A stretch of 37,189 bases of DNA from a bacterium (GCA_037143175.1 JBAWZF010000027.1:1-37189), one strand, 5' to 3'. Numbered from the stretch's first letter, positions 7,798-17,031 are shown. The notes: generated by a model from the letters alone, not told the origin. Numbers and translations are program-made.

Positions 7798-10326
7798 CTA
7801 CAAGGTTTTTTCCGGCTCGGGGATTCTGAATCCTCGTGTGACCTGGCTTTCCTGCTGAAGGGTTGTCAGCACGCTAGAACCGAATAAAATGTAAGCGGTA
7901 GCCGCCGCCACCATCAGAAATTTACCCGTCCGCTTTAAGCCCAGCAGACCCAATGCACCGGCAATCCATAAAACACTGAACGCGATGGCTGTAATACTCG
8001 CACGGGTCGCACAGTCTAGCGCATAATGCCAGAATAGCACCCACCTCAACCACGAGGCCACGGGTACCTTCAAACCCTGTTTCCCGGCTTCCGCAATAGC
8101 CAGGTTCCGGGCAACATCTGCACTACTCCCGCCATAACGTTCCGCCCGTAACAGAACAGACACCGCCTCAGCTGATTTTCCGGCCAACAATAAGGCTGTT
8201 CCTTGATTGTAAAACAAATCCGCATTCCTGACACCAAGATCCACGAGTTTCTGGTAGGTGCCCGCCACCGTCAAAAAATCATTTGGAGACTCGGCTGAAC
8301 TCAGCCCGGTAAGTGATTCCGTCCAAATAAACGCTCGCTCCGCTGGAGTGGAGGCCATGACTTCATGCGCTCCAAGCCCTGTCAGCATGACAAGAACAGC
8401 CATCCGCACAAGACGTGAACGCTGGCGGTCATTGCGATAACCCTCCACAGCAGCAAGCATGGCCACCAGCTCTTTTGTATCTACAGCAATAGTGCTTGAA
8501 TTAAATGCCGCTTCAAAGTGACGCTGCATCATTCCGGAGAAACGCTTCGCCAGATCATATGGAATTCCCCGCCCAACCAAAAGTGTTTCTGCATCGGCTG
8601 GCGTCAGAGCGTCGGCCTGAATGTCGAACCGATCTGCAATATAGGAACGCAGAATATTACATATGCGCTCGTGCTCAAGTCTACCACGCCCCGGTTCTCC
8701 TGAATTAAGAATGGCTAGCTTGGCGCGAGAGAAAGCTTGGCGCTGCCGCTGAGCCCGCTTAAATACAGGCCCCTGTCTTCGACACCACGCCCCCAGCAGG
8801 CAAATGACAAACACCCCGGGGCCAATACCAGCATAGAGCACCAATCTTCGGAAATCACCCATCAGTACGACCGGCTCAGATCCGGCCATCCCCATGCGGA
8901 TACCGGCAGGCATCATCGCCAACTCCTTTTCACGGTGGAGTTGGTTTCCGGTATTCGTGGAACCCCCAATTATTTGAGACGCCGTAATCTCTGCTGCCTG
9001 CCGAACTTTCAAGGGAATGGATGATGATCTCGCCGTCTTATACTGACGCCATGTTACGTCATAATATGAGATTTCCACTGGAGGCAGTTCAAAGGAACCC
9101 GCCTTCCGGGGACGAATGGTATACACATACTGACGTTGCTCATTCTGTTTGATGGTTTGAACTGAATCATCATAGATTTCAAACTGTTCCAACAGCGCTG
9201 TCTGGAGTGATAGTTTTGGTGGCGTAATATTACGCATCTGAATGGCACCGGAAAGGGTTAGCGTCAGTTTGAGCGGATCCCCGACATTACAGGTCTGTGC
9301 ATCCAGCGCCGCTTCGACGGCCAGATTGGTGCCAATCGCACCAATGTAAGAATCGGGTCGATTTTCTTCGGGAGGCGGGATCACACGCACCGTGGCGGCA
9401 GGCCCCACCGCAAAGATGGGCCTGCCATTCGCCGTGCCATCGGCTTTGACCTCGATGGGTACTGACCCTTTGAATAGTAGGGGGCCAAACGTATAGGATC
9501 CTTCTGTCAGTGGCGCATAGGGAAGCGTGAGCGTGTATTCCCAGTAATTCTGACCATCCTGAATCACCCTCTTACTATCAAATTTGAAACGGGCAGGCCG
9601 CCCCTGCATATTCATCATTTGGCTGAAATCAAACGGATCAGCCTGCGTGGTGAACTCGTTCAAAGTAAATCCCGCCTGATTCTGACGAATGAGATGATCA
9701 TTCAGAAGTTTTTGAAAATCCGGCCCCTTGAGACCGTCCATTTCCTGCCCGTTGAGAAATGCCGCCTCAACATGGGGCGGGTCTGCAGGAAACAAAGGTT
9801 CAGCGTCCTGATAGGGCTTGGACAAACCCTTGATCCGCAAAACCACCTGGATGTCAAAGGGTTCGTCAACCAACACCGAAGCACGTGAGGCTGTTACAGA
9901 TGCGATCACAATATTCTGTCGCGTCACGCCGGTGACCGTAATGACAGCACCCGTGGCCGAGATGCGCGAACCGTTCACCGAAGCGGAAATGGGGCCCAGC
10001 GTAAACACTCCCTCCGCAGCGGGTGTCCATTTATAGGTGAAAACATGTCCGACAAAATCTTCACGCCTGACTTGGCCATTCACATAAACTGCAGAATGAT
10101 AGTTTAAGGGCTGATCCCCTACCAATTCAGCAGTTCCATTCTGAATCGCAGACAGGTCCGGCCTTAAGGAGTTATCCGCCCCATCCACACGGACCTCAAC
10201 CAGAAATGATTCGCCAAGATAGACACGATCGCGACTCGCCTTGATGGAGAGAGAAGGAGTAGCAGCAAAGCCGAAAGCGGCAGAAAAGATGATCAGGAAA
10301 ACGGCACAGGATATCCACTTTTTCAT
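7798..10326 (-). CDS. BatD-like protein with C-terminal TPR/BatE-like extension
   Basis: An 842-residue membrane protein, last gene of the Bat (Bacteroides aerotolerance-type) operon. It starts with a signal peptide (MKKWISCAVFLIIFSAAFGFA) and continues into a BatD domain of repeated Ig-like beta segments (from SIKASRDRVYLGESFLVEV), which lies outside the membrane. A membrane helix near residue ~500 is followed by a helical region. A second hydrophobic segment (RMAVLVMLTGLGAHEVMA) precedes TPR-like repeats (YNQGTALLLAGKSAEAV) and two more helices, matching the BatE layout. I take it as a BatD-BatE fusion without the usual terminal SH3 domain. The start at 10326 is chosen for the signal peptide, 4 nt after the upstream stop. 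The 18-codon longer frame would overlap the previous gene. Biochemical function is unproven in any family member. Confidence 0.82.
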   Translation of the reverse strand: MKKWISCAVFLIIFSAAFGFAATPSLSIKASRDRVYLGESFLVEVRVDGADNSLRPDLSAIQNGTAELVGDQPLNYHSAVYVNGQVRREDFVGHVFTYKWTPAAEGVFTLGPISASVNGSRISATGAVITVTGVTRQNIVIASVTASRASVLVDEPFDIQVVLRIKGLSKPYQDAEPLFPADPPHVEAAFLNGQEMDGLKGPDFQKLLNDHLIRQNQAGFTLNEFTTQADPFDFSQMMNMQGRPARFKFDSKRVIQDGQNYWEYTLTLPYAPLTEGSYTFGPLLFKGSVPIEVKADGTANGRPIFAVGPAATVRVIPPPEENRPDSYIGAIGTNLAVEAALDAQTCNVGDPLKLTLTLSGAIQMRNITPPKLSLQTALLEQFEIYDDSVQTIKQNEQRQYVYTIRPRKAGSFELPPVEISYYDVTWRQYKTARSSSIPLKVRQAAEITASQIIGGSTNTGNQLHREKELAMMPAGIRMGMAGSEPVVLMGDFRRLVLYAGIGPGVFVICLLGAWCRRQGPVFKRAQRQRQAFSRAKLAILNSGEPGRGRLEHERICNILRSYIADRFDIQADALTPADAETLLVGRGIPYDLAKRFSGMMQRHFEAAFNSSTIAVDTKELVAMLAAVEGYRNDRQRSRLVRMAVLVMLTGLGAHEVMASTPAERAFIWTESLTGLSSAESPNDFLTVAGTYQKLVDLGVRNADLFYNQGTALLLAGKSAEAVSVLLRAERYGGSSADVARNLAIAEAGKQGLKVPVASWLRWVLFWHYALDCATRASITAIAFSVLWIAGALGLLGLKRTGKFLMVAAATAYILFGSSVLTTLQQESQVTRGFRIPEPEKTL

Positions 10327-10330
10327 TCGT

Positions 10331-13039
10331 CTACCAATCTCTTTCGGTAGGCGACAGGGGAACGTAGGAATCCCGCTCACGCTTTTCCTGCTCGTGTTCC
10401 TTTTCGCGCTGCTTGGCCTTATCCAGAAGTCTCTTCAGCTCCTCAGGCGACATCTGCTCCTTTTTATCTTCCTGTTTTTGAGGCGGCTTCTGATCCTTCG
10501 GCTTATCTTGCTTCTGATCCTTCGGCGGCTGAGGTTCCTGCTTTTGCTGATCTTGTTGTTGCTGATTCTGCTGCTGGTTATCCTGCGACTTTTTATCCTT
10601 GGGTAGAAGCGCCTCAATTTCCTTCAGAACCGCATAGGCACTCCGCTGCTGCGCCAGACTATCCATCAACGCAGTGTTGATCGCACTTTCAGCCGCAGTT
10701 TGCAAACTGATGGCCTTATCTGCCAGATCAATAATCTTTTTACGATCCTCGGGAGACAGGATCTGCTCCACCTCATTCGTACCCTTTGCCGCGGCATTCG
10801 TAGATGTCTGCTGCACGGGCCGACTGATCCCCTCTGGAGGAACTTCCTGTTCAAATCGCTGCTTGAATATAGCGGTCAAATCGAGCGCTTCGACTTGCTG
10901 GGCCTTGATGCCCTGCTTGAGTTCGTCCGCGCCCGGCGGAACCCCTGTTATCATCGGACTTGTTAAAGTAATAGCGTTGGTCTGCCTCTGAATATCCTCC
11001 CGCAGGAGTTGCTGATACCCCGAAATGCCTTTCCACAAGGTGTAGACTGCAGCCTCAGCCTTGAGAGCAGGTGCATAGGACTCACGATCCAAGTTGCGCA
11101 GCGCCTTAGCAACTTCAAACATATTGTCCCTGATGGATTCCGCAAAGGCATTGACCTGAGCGATCTGTTGAGGGGCGTTTGTATTATTTGATTTTGACGG
11201 GGAAAGAGCCTGGAGCAGTTTCCCTTTGAGCGGGATCATCAGGTCGGCCGTCCGGTCCTGTTCTGCTGCTATTGATTCCAGGAAGTCAATCAAGGCCGGG
11301 GTTGTATTGGTGAAAGCCGCAGGGATATCCTGAATCAATTTCCGCTGCTGAAGAAGCATCAGATCCGCCAACGCGCCTGGCTGCGCCTGGCCATGTTCCG
11401 CCATAAGGCGGATGATTTTTGCCTGTTCCTCCACCTTGCCCGTCATACCCGCCACAACCGCCAGATTCTTTCGGCAATCGGCATTGTCAGGTTGTTGCCG
11501 TAATGCCTTTTGAAAAGCCATTCCCGCCTGTTTCATCGCCTGAACTCGACGTTCCGCCAGAGCGGGATCCGGCGGAGTAGCAGCGTTTTCCATCATGGGC
11601 GCAGAACCGGTCGCAAACAGGGCACACCCAAGATTATAGGCAGCCATTGCCCCCAAGTCCCCTTCCCCTCCTGTCAGACTCCGAAAGATATCACCCGCCT
11701 CTTCTGTCTTCCCGGCCTTGAGCAAGGCACAGCCCGCATTGTAGAGGTAGTCATCCCGATTAGCCTGAGCTGCCGTTTTGGCAGCCACCTGATAAGCCGC
11801 CGCGGAGCCTTCATAGTCACCCGCCAGGTAAAGCCGTTGGGCCACACGGGCGCCGTCCCGCCCCACAGGGACATGGGCCACTAAATTGCTAACCGGCAAA
11901 ATGGCCATTGCAGAATTGGTTTCAGCTTGAAGGGGAGATCCGGCCATCAACAATAACACAAGGGTAGTAACCGTTGCCGGCAAAGGTGGTGGCTTTATCG
12001 GAGCAGTTCCGTCATGTACAGCCTTAGCGACCGGTCGCGCCCGTCCTGCAATCCGTCCACGACTCAGAAAAGCGACAGCTAAAAATAGCAGCACCGCAGG
12101 GAAAAGAAATATCTGATAGCGTTCAACATATCGGCGCTGCGAGGACTCTTCAAGGTCACGGGCGGAGATTCGGCTCAAATGATTCCGATAGAGATCCCCG
12201 AGCTTGACGTTTGCCAAACCAACCGGGACATAAGCCCCCCCCGTGACTTCAGCGATCTCGCGCAGAAGACTGTTATTTAATTTCGACACTACTTCCTGCC
12301 CCTGATAACTCAGGGCCTGTTTTTTATCGGTTGAGGATGGGATAGTTGCCCCTTCACTACTCCCAAATCCCACTGTAAATACAACCACACCTTTCTCCTT
12401 GGCCTTAGTCGCAGCCTCCATGGCTTTTCCTGCCAGATCATCGCCATCCGTAATCAGGATAATCGCCTTATGAGCGCCGCCTTCATCTTCAAAGTTTTGA
12501 AGAGCTTCAGTAATAGCCCCGCCAATATCGGTTTCGCCAGCAGGCGCCGAGTCCACGCCCGTTCCTTCCAAGGTCTGAGCCATAAACCCATAATCTGTTG
12601 TCAGGGGGCACAACAAAACGGATCGGCCACGAAAAGCGAGAAGCCCAACCCGATCGCCTCGCAGTTCTTTGATCAGATCCAGCAGATCCACCTTGGCGCG
12701 CCCCAGGCGGCTGGGATGAACATCACGGGCAAGCATGGAACGCGATACATCGAGCAACACCATCAAGTCGCGCCCACGTTGATACACGGTCTCATCTTGC
12801 ACACCCCATTGTGGCCTAGCAGCAGCTATCAGTGTCAGGATAAGCCCAGGCATGAGCAGGGAAAGCTGCCATAACCGCCGGGCCGTAGCAGGAGCTGGCG
12901 CCAATTTAGCGGCCATTGCCGCTGAAACCAACGACTGGTCGCTCCTCCGTCTCTCGGCAAGGACATGCCAGGCCACCCCGATGACCGGAACGATCCATAT
13001 CAGGAAGAGAACCCCGGGATATTGAAATTGCACATTCAT
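10331..13039 (-). CDS. BatB-BatC fusion: membrane VWA domain plus TPR
   Basis: A 902-residue membrane protein. Two N-terminal helices flank a basic segment ending at ARPQWG, the usual BatA/BatB entry. A von Willebrand A domain follows, with an intact metal-ion site: DVSRS (97-101), later Thr in AGETDIGGA and Asp in ITDGDD. A helix near residue 313-330 closes the BatB part. A second hydrophobic stretch (TVTTLVLLLMAGSPLQA) opens the BatC part, with TPR-like repeats (YLAGDYEGSAAAYQVAA; YNAGCALLKAGKTEEAG) and long helices. The end is a Gln/Lys/Pro-rich, highly charged low-complexity tail of about 80 residues, also typical of BatC. The start overlaps the BatA stop by ATGA. In most genomes BatB and BatC are separate genes; here they are one frame with no sign of frameshift. 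Confidence 0.85.
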   Translation of the reverse strand: MNVQFQYPGVLFLIWIVPVIGVAWHVLAERRRSDQSLVSAAMAAKLAPAPATARRLWQLSLLMPGLILTLIAAARPQWGVQDETVYQRGRDLMVLLDVSRSMLARDVHPSRLGRAKVDLLDLIKELRGDRVGLLAFRGRSVLLCPLTTDYGFMAQTLEGTGVDSAPAGETDIGGAITEALQNFEDEGGAHKAIILITDGDDLAGKAMEAATKAKEKGVVVFTVGFGSSEGATIPSSTDKKQALSYQGQEVVSKLNNSLLREIAEVTGGAYVPVGLANVKLGDLYRNHLSRISARDLEESSQRRYVERYQIFLFPAVLLFLAVAFLSRGRIAGRARPVAKAVHDGTAPIKPPPLPATVTTLVLLLMAGSPLQAETNSAMAILPVSNLVAHVPVGRDGARVAQRLYLAGDYEGSAAAYQVAAKTAAQANRDDYLYNAGCALLKAGKTEEAGDIFRSLTGGEGDLGAMAAYNLGCALFATGSAPMMENAATPPDPALAERRVQAMKQAGMAFQKALRQQPDNADCRKNLAVVAGMTGKVEEQAKIIRLMAEHGQAQPGALADLMLLQQRKLIQDIPAAFTNTTPALIDFLESIAAEQDRTADLMIPLKGKLLQALSPSKSNNTNAPQQIAQVNAFAESIRDNMFEVAKALRNLDRESYAPALKAEAAVYTLWKGISGYQQLLREDIQRQTNAITLTSPMITGVPPGADELKQGIKAQQVEALDLTAIFKQRFEQEVPPEGISRPVQQTSTNAAAKGTNEVEQILSPEDRKKIIDLADKAISLQTAAESAINTALMDSLAQQRSAYAVLKEIEALLPKDKKSQDNQQQNQQQQDQQKQEPQPPKDQKQDKPKDQKPPQKQEDKKEQMSPEELKRLLDKAKQREKEHEQEKRERDSYVPLSPTERDW

Positions 13040-14067
13040 AGGATATTCTTGCCTAACCAGGCGTTAATGACAGCCCCCAACACCAGCAAACTCAGACCAG
13101 CGATCAGAAAAGCGGGAAAATGCTCGTCGTACTTATTGAAAAGCTCGGTGTTAATCGTTGTCTTTTCAAGTTTACTGATGGCGACCATAGTCTGATCCAA
13201 CCCCTTGGCGTCCGTGACGTTGAAATATTTCCCACCGGTAGTGGAGGCGATCGAGCGCAGTTGCTCCTCATCCAGCCTCACTTCCGCATTGACGACCGTT
13301 TGACGTCCGAATATGTCACGTGCCAGAAACGGCGCACGACCCGTGGTGCCAACCCCAATGGTATAAATCTTGATCCCCATGGTTTTGGCAGCCTTGGCCG
13401 CCTCCTCAGGCTTGATAAGGCCGGTGTTGGATTCGCCATCTGACAGCAAAACCATAATTTTTGATTTTACCCCGGCCTCATCCAGCCGGCTGCAACCCGT
13501 AGCCAGCGCATCACCGATGGCCGTCAACATCTCCTCCTGATTCAGCAACTGCCCCTCTTTGCTGAACTGCTCGCGGGCAATCTCAACACCCTTCAGACTA
13601 TGCAACAGGGCAGAGTGATCCAGGGTCAACGGAACCCGACTGGACGCAAACCCGCCGAAGGTCACCAGTCCGATTAAATCCCCCGGGCGTTGTTGCACAA
13701 ACTTACCGAAGGTCTCCTTGACCACATCCAGGCGGGTACGCTGCTTGTCCTGCGTGGCAAAGTCCAGTGCCTGCATGGAGCCCGAGCAATCAACCACCAT
13801 CTGAATGGCAATGGCATCCGACGTCCGCAACGTTCTTGAAAAAATGGCCTGGGGCCGGGCCAGGGCGATAATCAAAAGCGCCAGTCCGGTCAATACCAAC
13901 AGGGGAGCCACGGGCAGGATCCGTGTCCGCCAGGTTTGCCGCTTTTCCGGCAAGCGCTGAAACGCCGAAAACAGTAACGCCTGCCGTACTCTGCGCCGCA
14001 AAACAAACCACCCTGCGGCGGCAAGTGCCAAAAACAGAAGCAGATAATATGGACTACCAAGGTGCAT
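13036..14067 (-). CDS. batA: BatA-like membrane protein with VWA domain
   Basis: A 343-residue protein. Two N-terminal membrane helices (LGSPYYLLLFLALAAAGWFV and a second around 52-70) end at ARPQ. A von Willebrand A domain then has the metal-ion motif DCSGS (93-97), LITFGG-like and LLSDGESNTG segments. A C-terminal helix (FPAFLIAGLSLLVLGAVIN) anchors the domain at the membrane. The frame extends 29 codons further upstream, but those codons are mostly the TTGGAGA repeat array. The ATG at 14067 gives the standard BatA N-terminus and lies 1 nt after the stop of the preceding gene (TAG-C-ATG), so I chose it. It overlaps batB/C by ATGA. MoxR probably acts on these VWA proteins, as generally supposed for MoxR-VWA pairs. 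Confidence 0.88.
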   Translation of the reverse strand: MHLGSPYYLLLFLALAAAGWFVLRRRVRQALLFSAFQRLPEKRQTWRTRILPVAPLLVLTGLALLIIALARPQAIFSRTLRTSDAIAIQMVVDCSGSMQALDFATQDKQRTRLDVVKETFGKFVQQRPGDLIGLVTFGGFASSRVPLTLDHSALLHSLKGVEIAREQFSKEGQLLNQEEMLTAIGDALATGCSRLDEAGVKSKIMVLLSDGESNTGLIKPEEAAKAAKTMGIKIYTIGVGTTGRAPFLARDIFGRQTVVNAEVRLDEEQLRSIASTTGGKYFNVTDAKGLDQTMVAISKLEKTTINTELFNKYDEHFPAFLIAGLSLLVLGAVINAWLGKNIL

Positions 14068-14068
14068 G

Positions 14069-15067
14069 CTATATTGGAGATTGGAGATTGGAGATTGGAG
14101 ATTCAGAAGAATCCGTTTCAATGTAATTTTTTGCGGTGGACGTAGCGGCTCCAACTGAAGCTATATCCGGGTGAACACCGGCATACTTCACCAGATCTGC
14201 GGCCTGCATGAATTTACGTAAGCGCCTGACCACATCTGGTGAAAATCGAACATCAGAACTGACGGCGGCTAGAAATTCTTCAGTAGTTTGTTCCGGGGCG
14301 CGAATAGCGTGAGCCCGCTCAATATAAGTTCTTACAATCATCGTCAGTTCAAAATAAAACTCTTTAACCTGATTATGGCCAACCAAATCCCGGGCCATCA
14401 ATTCAGCCAGCTCGAATAGCGCACGTTCCCTTGGAGACATACGGCGGAGTTGAACGGCGCGACGTATTTTCCGGAACAACCGCCAGGCAAGATAGCCCAG
14501 TGCTGCGACGCCCAACGCGATAAGCGTGTATCCGATAAAGCCCTTAAGCCCCGGATAAATCCATACTGGCCCCCGGGCAGCGGCAATATCCTTGCCGGGC
14601 GCCTCCTTCTGAAGCGCTTCAGACGCCAATACCACCGGCTTTGTCGGGAACCACTGTGCTGCTCCACTTACAGGGTCTTTCCACGTAACGGCCATAGGGG
14701 CAATCCGATATTCATCTGAAATCTGAGGTGTTAGCCGTACGTTCCGGGTTCGCACCCATTTTCCCCCTAAAATTTTAGCTGGCCCATCATAATTACCCGA
14801 CACCGTGAATCCTTTCACGCGGGTTTCCAGAGGAGGGATTTTGACAGCCACATTCGTTGGTGAAGTGATGAGGAACGCCAGTAGGATATCACGATCAAGC
14901 CGAACCACGGGCGGGTCAAAAGACAAGGAAACCGAAACCGGACCCAGGGAGTTATCCGAAATCAGAGGACCGCTGGTGGGACCCTCAGAAAAAACGGACT
15001 GGCAGGCAACGATCAACAGTCCCAGCCCTAACCCGCCAACCAGATTATTGTGCAGGCTCGTTTTCAT
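14069..15067 (-). CDS. BatD-like/DUF4381-like membrane protein
   Basis: A 332-residue protein between the DUF58 gene and batA. It has a signal peptide (to about residue 28) and one short BatD-like beta domain (SVSLSFDPPVVRLDRDILLAF). A membrane helix follows (~172-195, GLKGFIGYTLIALGVAALGYLAW). The cytoplasmic helical domain contains ELTMIVRTYIERAHAIRAPEQTTEEFL, a pattern seen in DUF4381-type proteins of aerotolerance operons. The start overlaps the DUF58 stop by ATGA. The last dozen residues (ESPISNLQSPI) are encoded by the TTGGAGA heptamer array, so the original C-terminus has probably been replaced or extended by the repeat. Role: presumably a membrane partner of MoxR/DUF58; no enzymatic motif is seen. 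Confidence 0.72.
   Translation of the reverse strand: MKTSLHNNLVGGLGLGLLIVACQSVFSEGPTSGPLISDNSLGPVSVSLSFDPPVVRLDRDILLAFLITSPTNVAVKIPPLETRVKGFTVSGNYDGPAKILGGKWVRTRNVRLTPQISDEYRIAPMAVTWKDPVSGAAQWFPTKPVVLASEALQKEAPGKDIAAARGPVWIYPGLKGFIGYTLIALGVAALGYLAWRLFRKIRRAVQLRRMSPRERALFELAELMARDLVGHNQVKEFYFELTMIVRTYIERAHAIRAPEQTTEEFLAAVSSDVRFSPDVVRRLRKFMQAADLVKYAGVHPDIASVGAATSTAKNYIETDSSESPISNLQSPI
14074..14103. repeat. TTGGAGA heptamer array (4 units)
   Basis: Four exact TTGGAGA units (14074-14101) plus TT span the end of the BatD-like gene and abut the batA start. Because the unit is 7 nt, three units encode seven residues, giving the SPISNLQ-type periodic tail of the upstream protein. Confidence 0.85.
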
Positions 15068-15954
15068 CCCCGTGCCGCCCTCAACTGACGCTGCCGGAAC
15101 AACTTATGAATATCATCAATAAACGGTCGCTCCGTAGAGAGGTTAAGCGCATCGATTTTATTTTTCCGGAACATTCTGTTCAGCGCATCGGCCTCTTTTG
15201 CGGCTTTCTCCCTAAAGGCGTTCCGAAGAAGGGGCGAGGAGGTGTCCAGCAACTCAAGTTCCCCCGTTTCGGGATCCTGAACCTCAACCAACCCGACATT
15301 AGGCAATTCCATCTCTCGAGGATCGGCAATATTTACACAAACCACATCATGTCGCCGTCCTGTCACCCGCAGTTCACGCTCAAACCCACAATCCATAAAG
15401 TCCGACATGATAAATACTACCGACCGCCGTTTCTGGATCTGATTCAAATACCGGAGGGCACTTGCCAGATCGGTACCCCGCCGCGTCTCCTCGGCGGCAA
15501 GTACTTCGCGCACCAGCCTCATGACGGCAGTCCGACCTTTGCGCGGGGGAATGGAGGCCTCAATCCTGTCACTGAACAGAATTAACCCCACTTTGTCCTG
15601 GTTTTTGATGGCGGACAGGGCAAACAGGCAGGTCACCTCAGCCGCTAATTCCGCCTTGGCTCGCTGGCCGGATCCAAACGATTGGGACCCAGACACATCC
15701 ACCAGAAACATAACGGTTAACTCCCGTTCTTCACAGAAGCGCTTGATAAAAGGCACGCCCATCCGAGCGGTGACATTCCAATCAATGGAGCGAATGTCAT
15801 CCCCAGGAACATATTCCCGCACTTCGTCAAATTCGATCCCCTGCCCTTTGAATACCGAGTGATATTCACCGGAGAGATGCTCATCGACAAGCCGATTGGT
15901 AACCAAGCGGATCTTACCCACCTGCTTCATCAATTCTTTGACGTTAATAGCCAT
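15064..15954 (-). CDS. DUF58 domain-containing protein
   Basis: A 296-residue soluble protein of the DUF58 family, which is regularly encoded next to MoxR ATPases. The conserved block EFDEVREYVPGDDIRSIDWNVTAR (residues ~41-64) is the DUF58 hallmark. It is followed by a VWA-like fold with an intact metal-ion motif DVSGS (86-90) and a later SDFMD. There is no membrane segment, unlike many DUF58 proteins, so it probably works in the cytosol with MoxR (preceding gene, 90 bp away). The stop overlaps the start of the BatD-like gene (ATGA). Molecular function is not established for the family. Confidence 0.9.
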   Translation of the reverse strand: MAINVKELMKQVGKIRLVTNRLVDEHLSGEYHSVFKGQGIEFDEVREYVPGDDIRSIDWNVTARMGVPFIKRFCEERELTVMFLVDVSGSQSFGSGQRAKAELAAEVTCLFALSAIKNQDKVGLILFSDRIEASIPPRKGRTAVMRLVREVLAAEETRRGTDLASALRYLNQIQKRRSVVFIMSDFMDCGFERELRVTGRRHDVVCVNIADPREMELPNVGLVEVQDPETGELELLDTSSPLLRNAFREKAAKEADALNRMFRKNKIDALNLSTERPFIDDIHKLFRQRQLRAARG

Positions 15955-16018
15955 TTTAATGAGTTATCAGTGATTTGTTATGAGTTATTGGGTTATCTGT
16001 TCTGACCCCCTCATTACA

Positions 16019-16039
16019 AATAACCATTAACCAATAACC
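16019..16039. repeat. AATAACC heptamer repeat (3 units) in moxR-DUF58 spacer
   Basis: AATAACC-ATTAACC-AATAACC occupies 16019-16039. It is the reverse complement (in another phase) of the TTATTGG repeat at 1692-1712. Degenerate copies (GAGTTAT, GAGTTATTGGGTTAT) extend through 15961-15995, so nearly the whole 90-bp spacer is repeat-derived. Confidence 0.7.
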
Positions 16040-16044
16040 GTTTC

Positions 16045-17031
16045 TTACGGCACCGGGATCTCGTTCAGGATTTTGGCGATGATATCTTCGCTCTTCATGT
16101 TTTCGGCCTCAGCCTCATAGGTCAGAATCAAGCGATGCCGGAGAACATCATACGCAATCTCCTTGACGTCCTGCGGCGTGGCATAGGCGCGACCATGAAG
16201 CAAGGCATTGGCACGGGCGGCAATGTTCATATACAAACTGGCACGGGGCGAACCGCCATACTGGATAAGGTGTCCGATATCGAGTTTGTAATCCGCTGGC
16301 TTCCGCGTGGCAAAGACGATATCCAGAATATAATCAGCAACCTTCTCATCACAGTAAACCTGATCCAGAATATTGCGGATATCAAGAATCTGCTGCCCAG
16401 ACATCATGGAATTGATTTTGATATCCGATTTCCGGGTAAAGCGATGCATAATGCGGCGCTCATCATCCTTGGACGGATAATCCACACGGCACTTGAGCAT
16501 GAATCGATCAATCTGGGCTTCAGGCAACGGATAGGTTCCCTCCTGCTCCAGAGGATTCTGGGTTGCCATCACCATAAAAGGTTCGGGCAAGGGATAAGTT
16601 TTATCACCGATGGTCACCTGATGTTCCTGCATGGCTTCCAAAAGAGCCGATTGCACCTTGGCTGGGGCACGATTGATTTCATCCGCCAGCAAGAGATTGG
16701 TGAAAATGGGACCCAAACGCGGCGTAAAGGTGCCCTCACGCGGATTGAACACCATGGTTCCAATGACATCAGCAGGCAACAGATCCGGGGTAAAGCTGAT
16801 TCGCTGAAACTTAAGACCAAGCGCCATGGACATCGTCTTGATGGCCGTGGTTTTGGCTAACCCTGGAACGCCCTCTATCAAAAGATGCCCATTAGAAATG
16901 AGAGCAATGAGCATCCTGTCCAGTAATCGTTCCTGTCCGACAAGGACCTTATTGACCTCCTGCCGGACGGAATCAACAATTTCTTTTTGATCATTAATGA
17001 CGTTTGCTGTCGCAGTGATATCAGTACTCAT
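16045..17031 (-). CDS. moxR: MoxR-family AAA+ ATPase
   Basis: A 328-residue AAA+ ATPase of the MoxR family, first gene of the Bat operon. It carries Walker A GVPGLAKTT (54-62), Walker B LLLADEIN (113-120), a sensor-1 Asn in MATQNPLEQEGTYPLPEAQ, and arginine-finger and lid regions (DRFMLKCRVDYPS; GGSPRASLYM). MoxR proteins are thought to act as chaperone-like remodellers of VWA proteins, four of which follow in this operon. The ATG at 17031 has GGAG 8 nt upstream. A TTGACA (minus strand, about 17098-17103) lies ahead of the gene, but I cannot pair it with a well-spaced -10 box. It diverges from the outer-membrane barrel gene. Confidence 0.95.
   Translation of the reverse strand: MSTDITATANVINDQKEIVDSVRQEVNKVLVGQERLLDRMLIALISNGHLLIEGVPGLAKTTAIKTMSMALGLKFQRISFTPDLLPADVIGTMVFNPREGTFTPRLGPIFTNLLLADEINRAPAKVQSALLEAMQEHQVTIGDKTYPLPEPFMVMATQNPLEQEGTYPLPEAQIDRFMLKCRVDYPSKDDERRIMHRFTRKSDIKINSMMSGQQILDIRNILDQVYCDEKVADYILDIVFATRKPADYKLDIGHLIQYGGSPRASLYMNIAARANALLHGRAYATPQDVKEIAYDVLRHRLILTYEAEAENMKSEDIIAKILNEIPVP

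Noticed and set aside
10241-10606. Plus-strand frame with a long Leu/Arg-rich hydrophobic run
   Set aside because: It is the antisense of the Gln/Lys/Glu-rich tail of the BatB-BatC protein; the hydrophobic pattern is an artefact of complementing CAG/AAG-rich codons.
14074-14103. CRISPR-like appearance of tandem repeats
   Set aside because: Units are 7 nt with no spacers, so it is a simple tandem array.
16135-16860. 241-residue plus-strand frame opposite moxR
   Set aside because: It is a long antisense shadow of the highly conserved MoxR coding frame, with no family resemblance.
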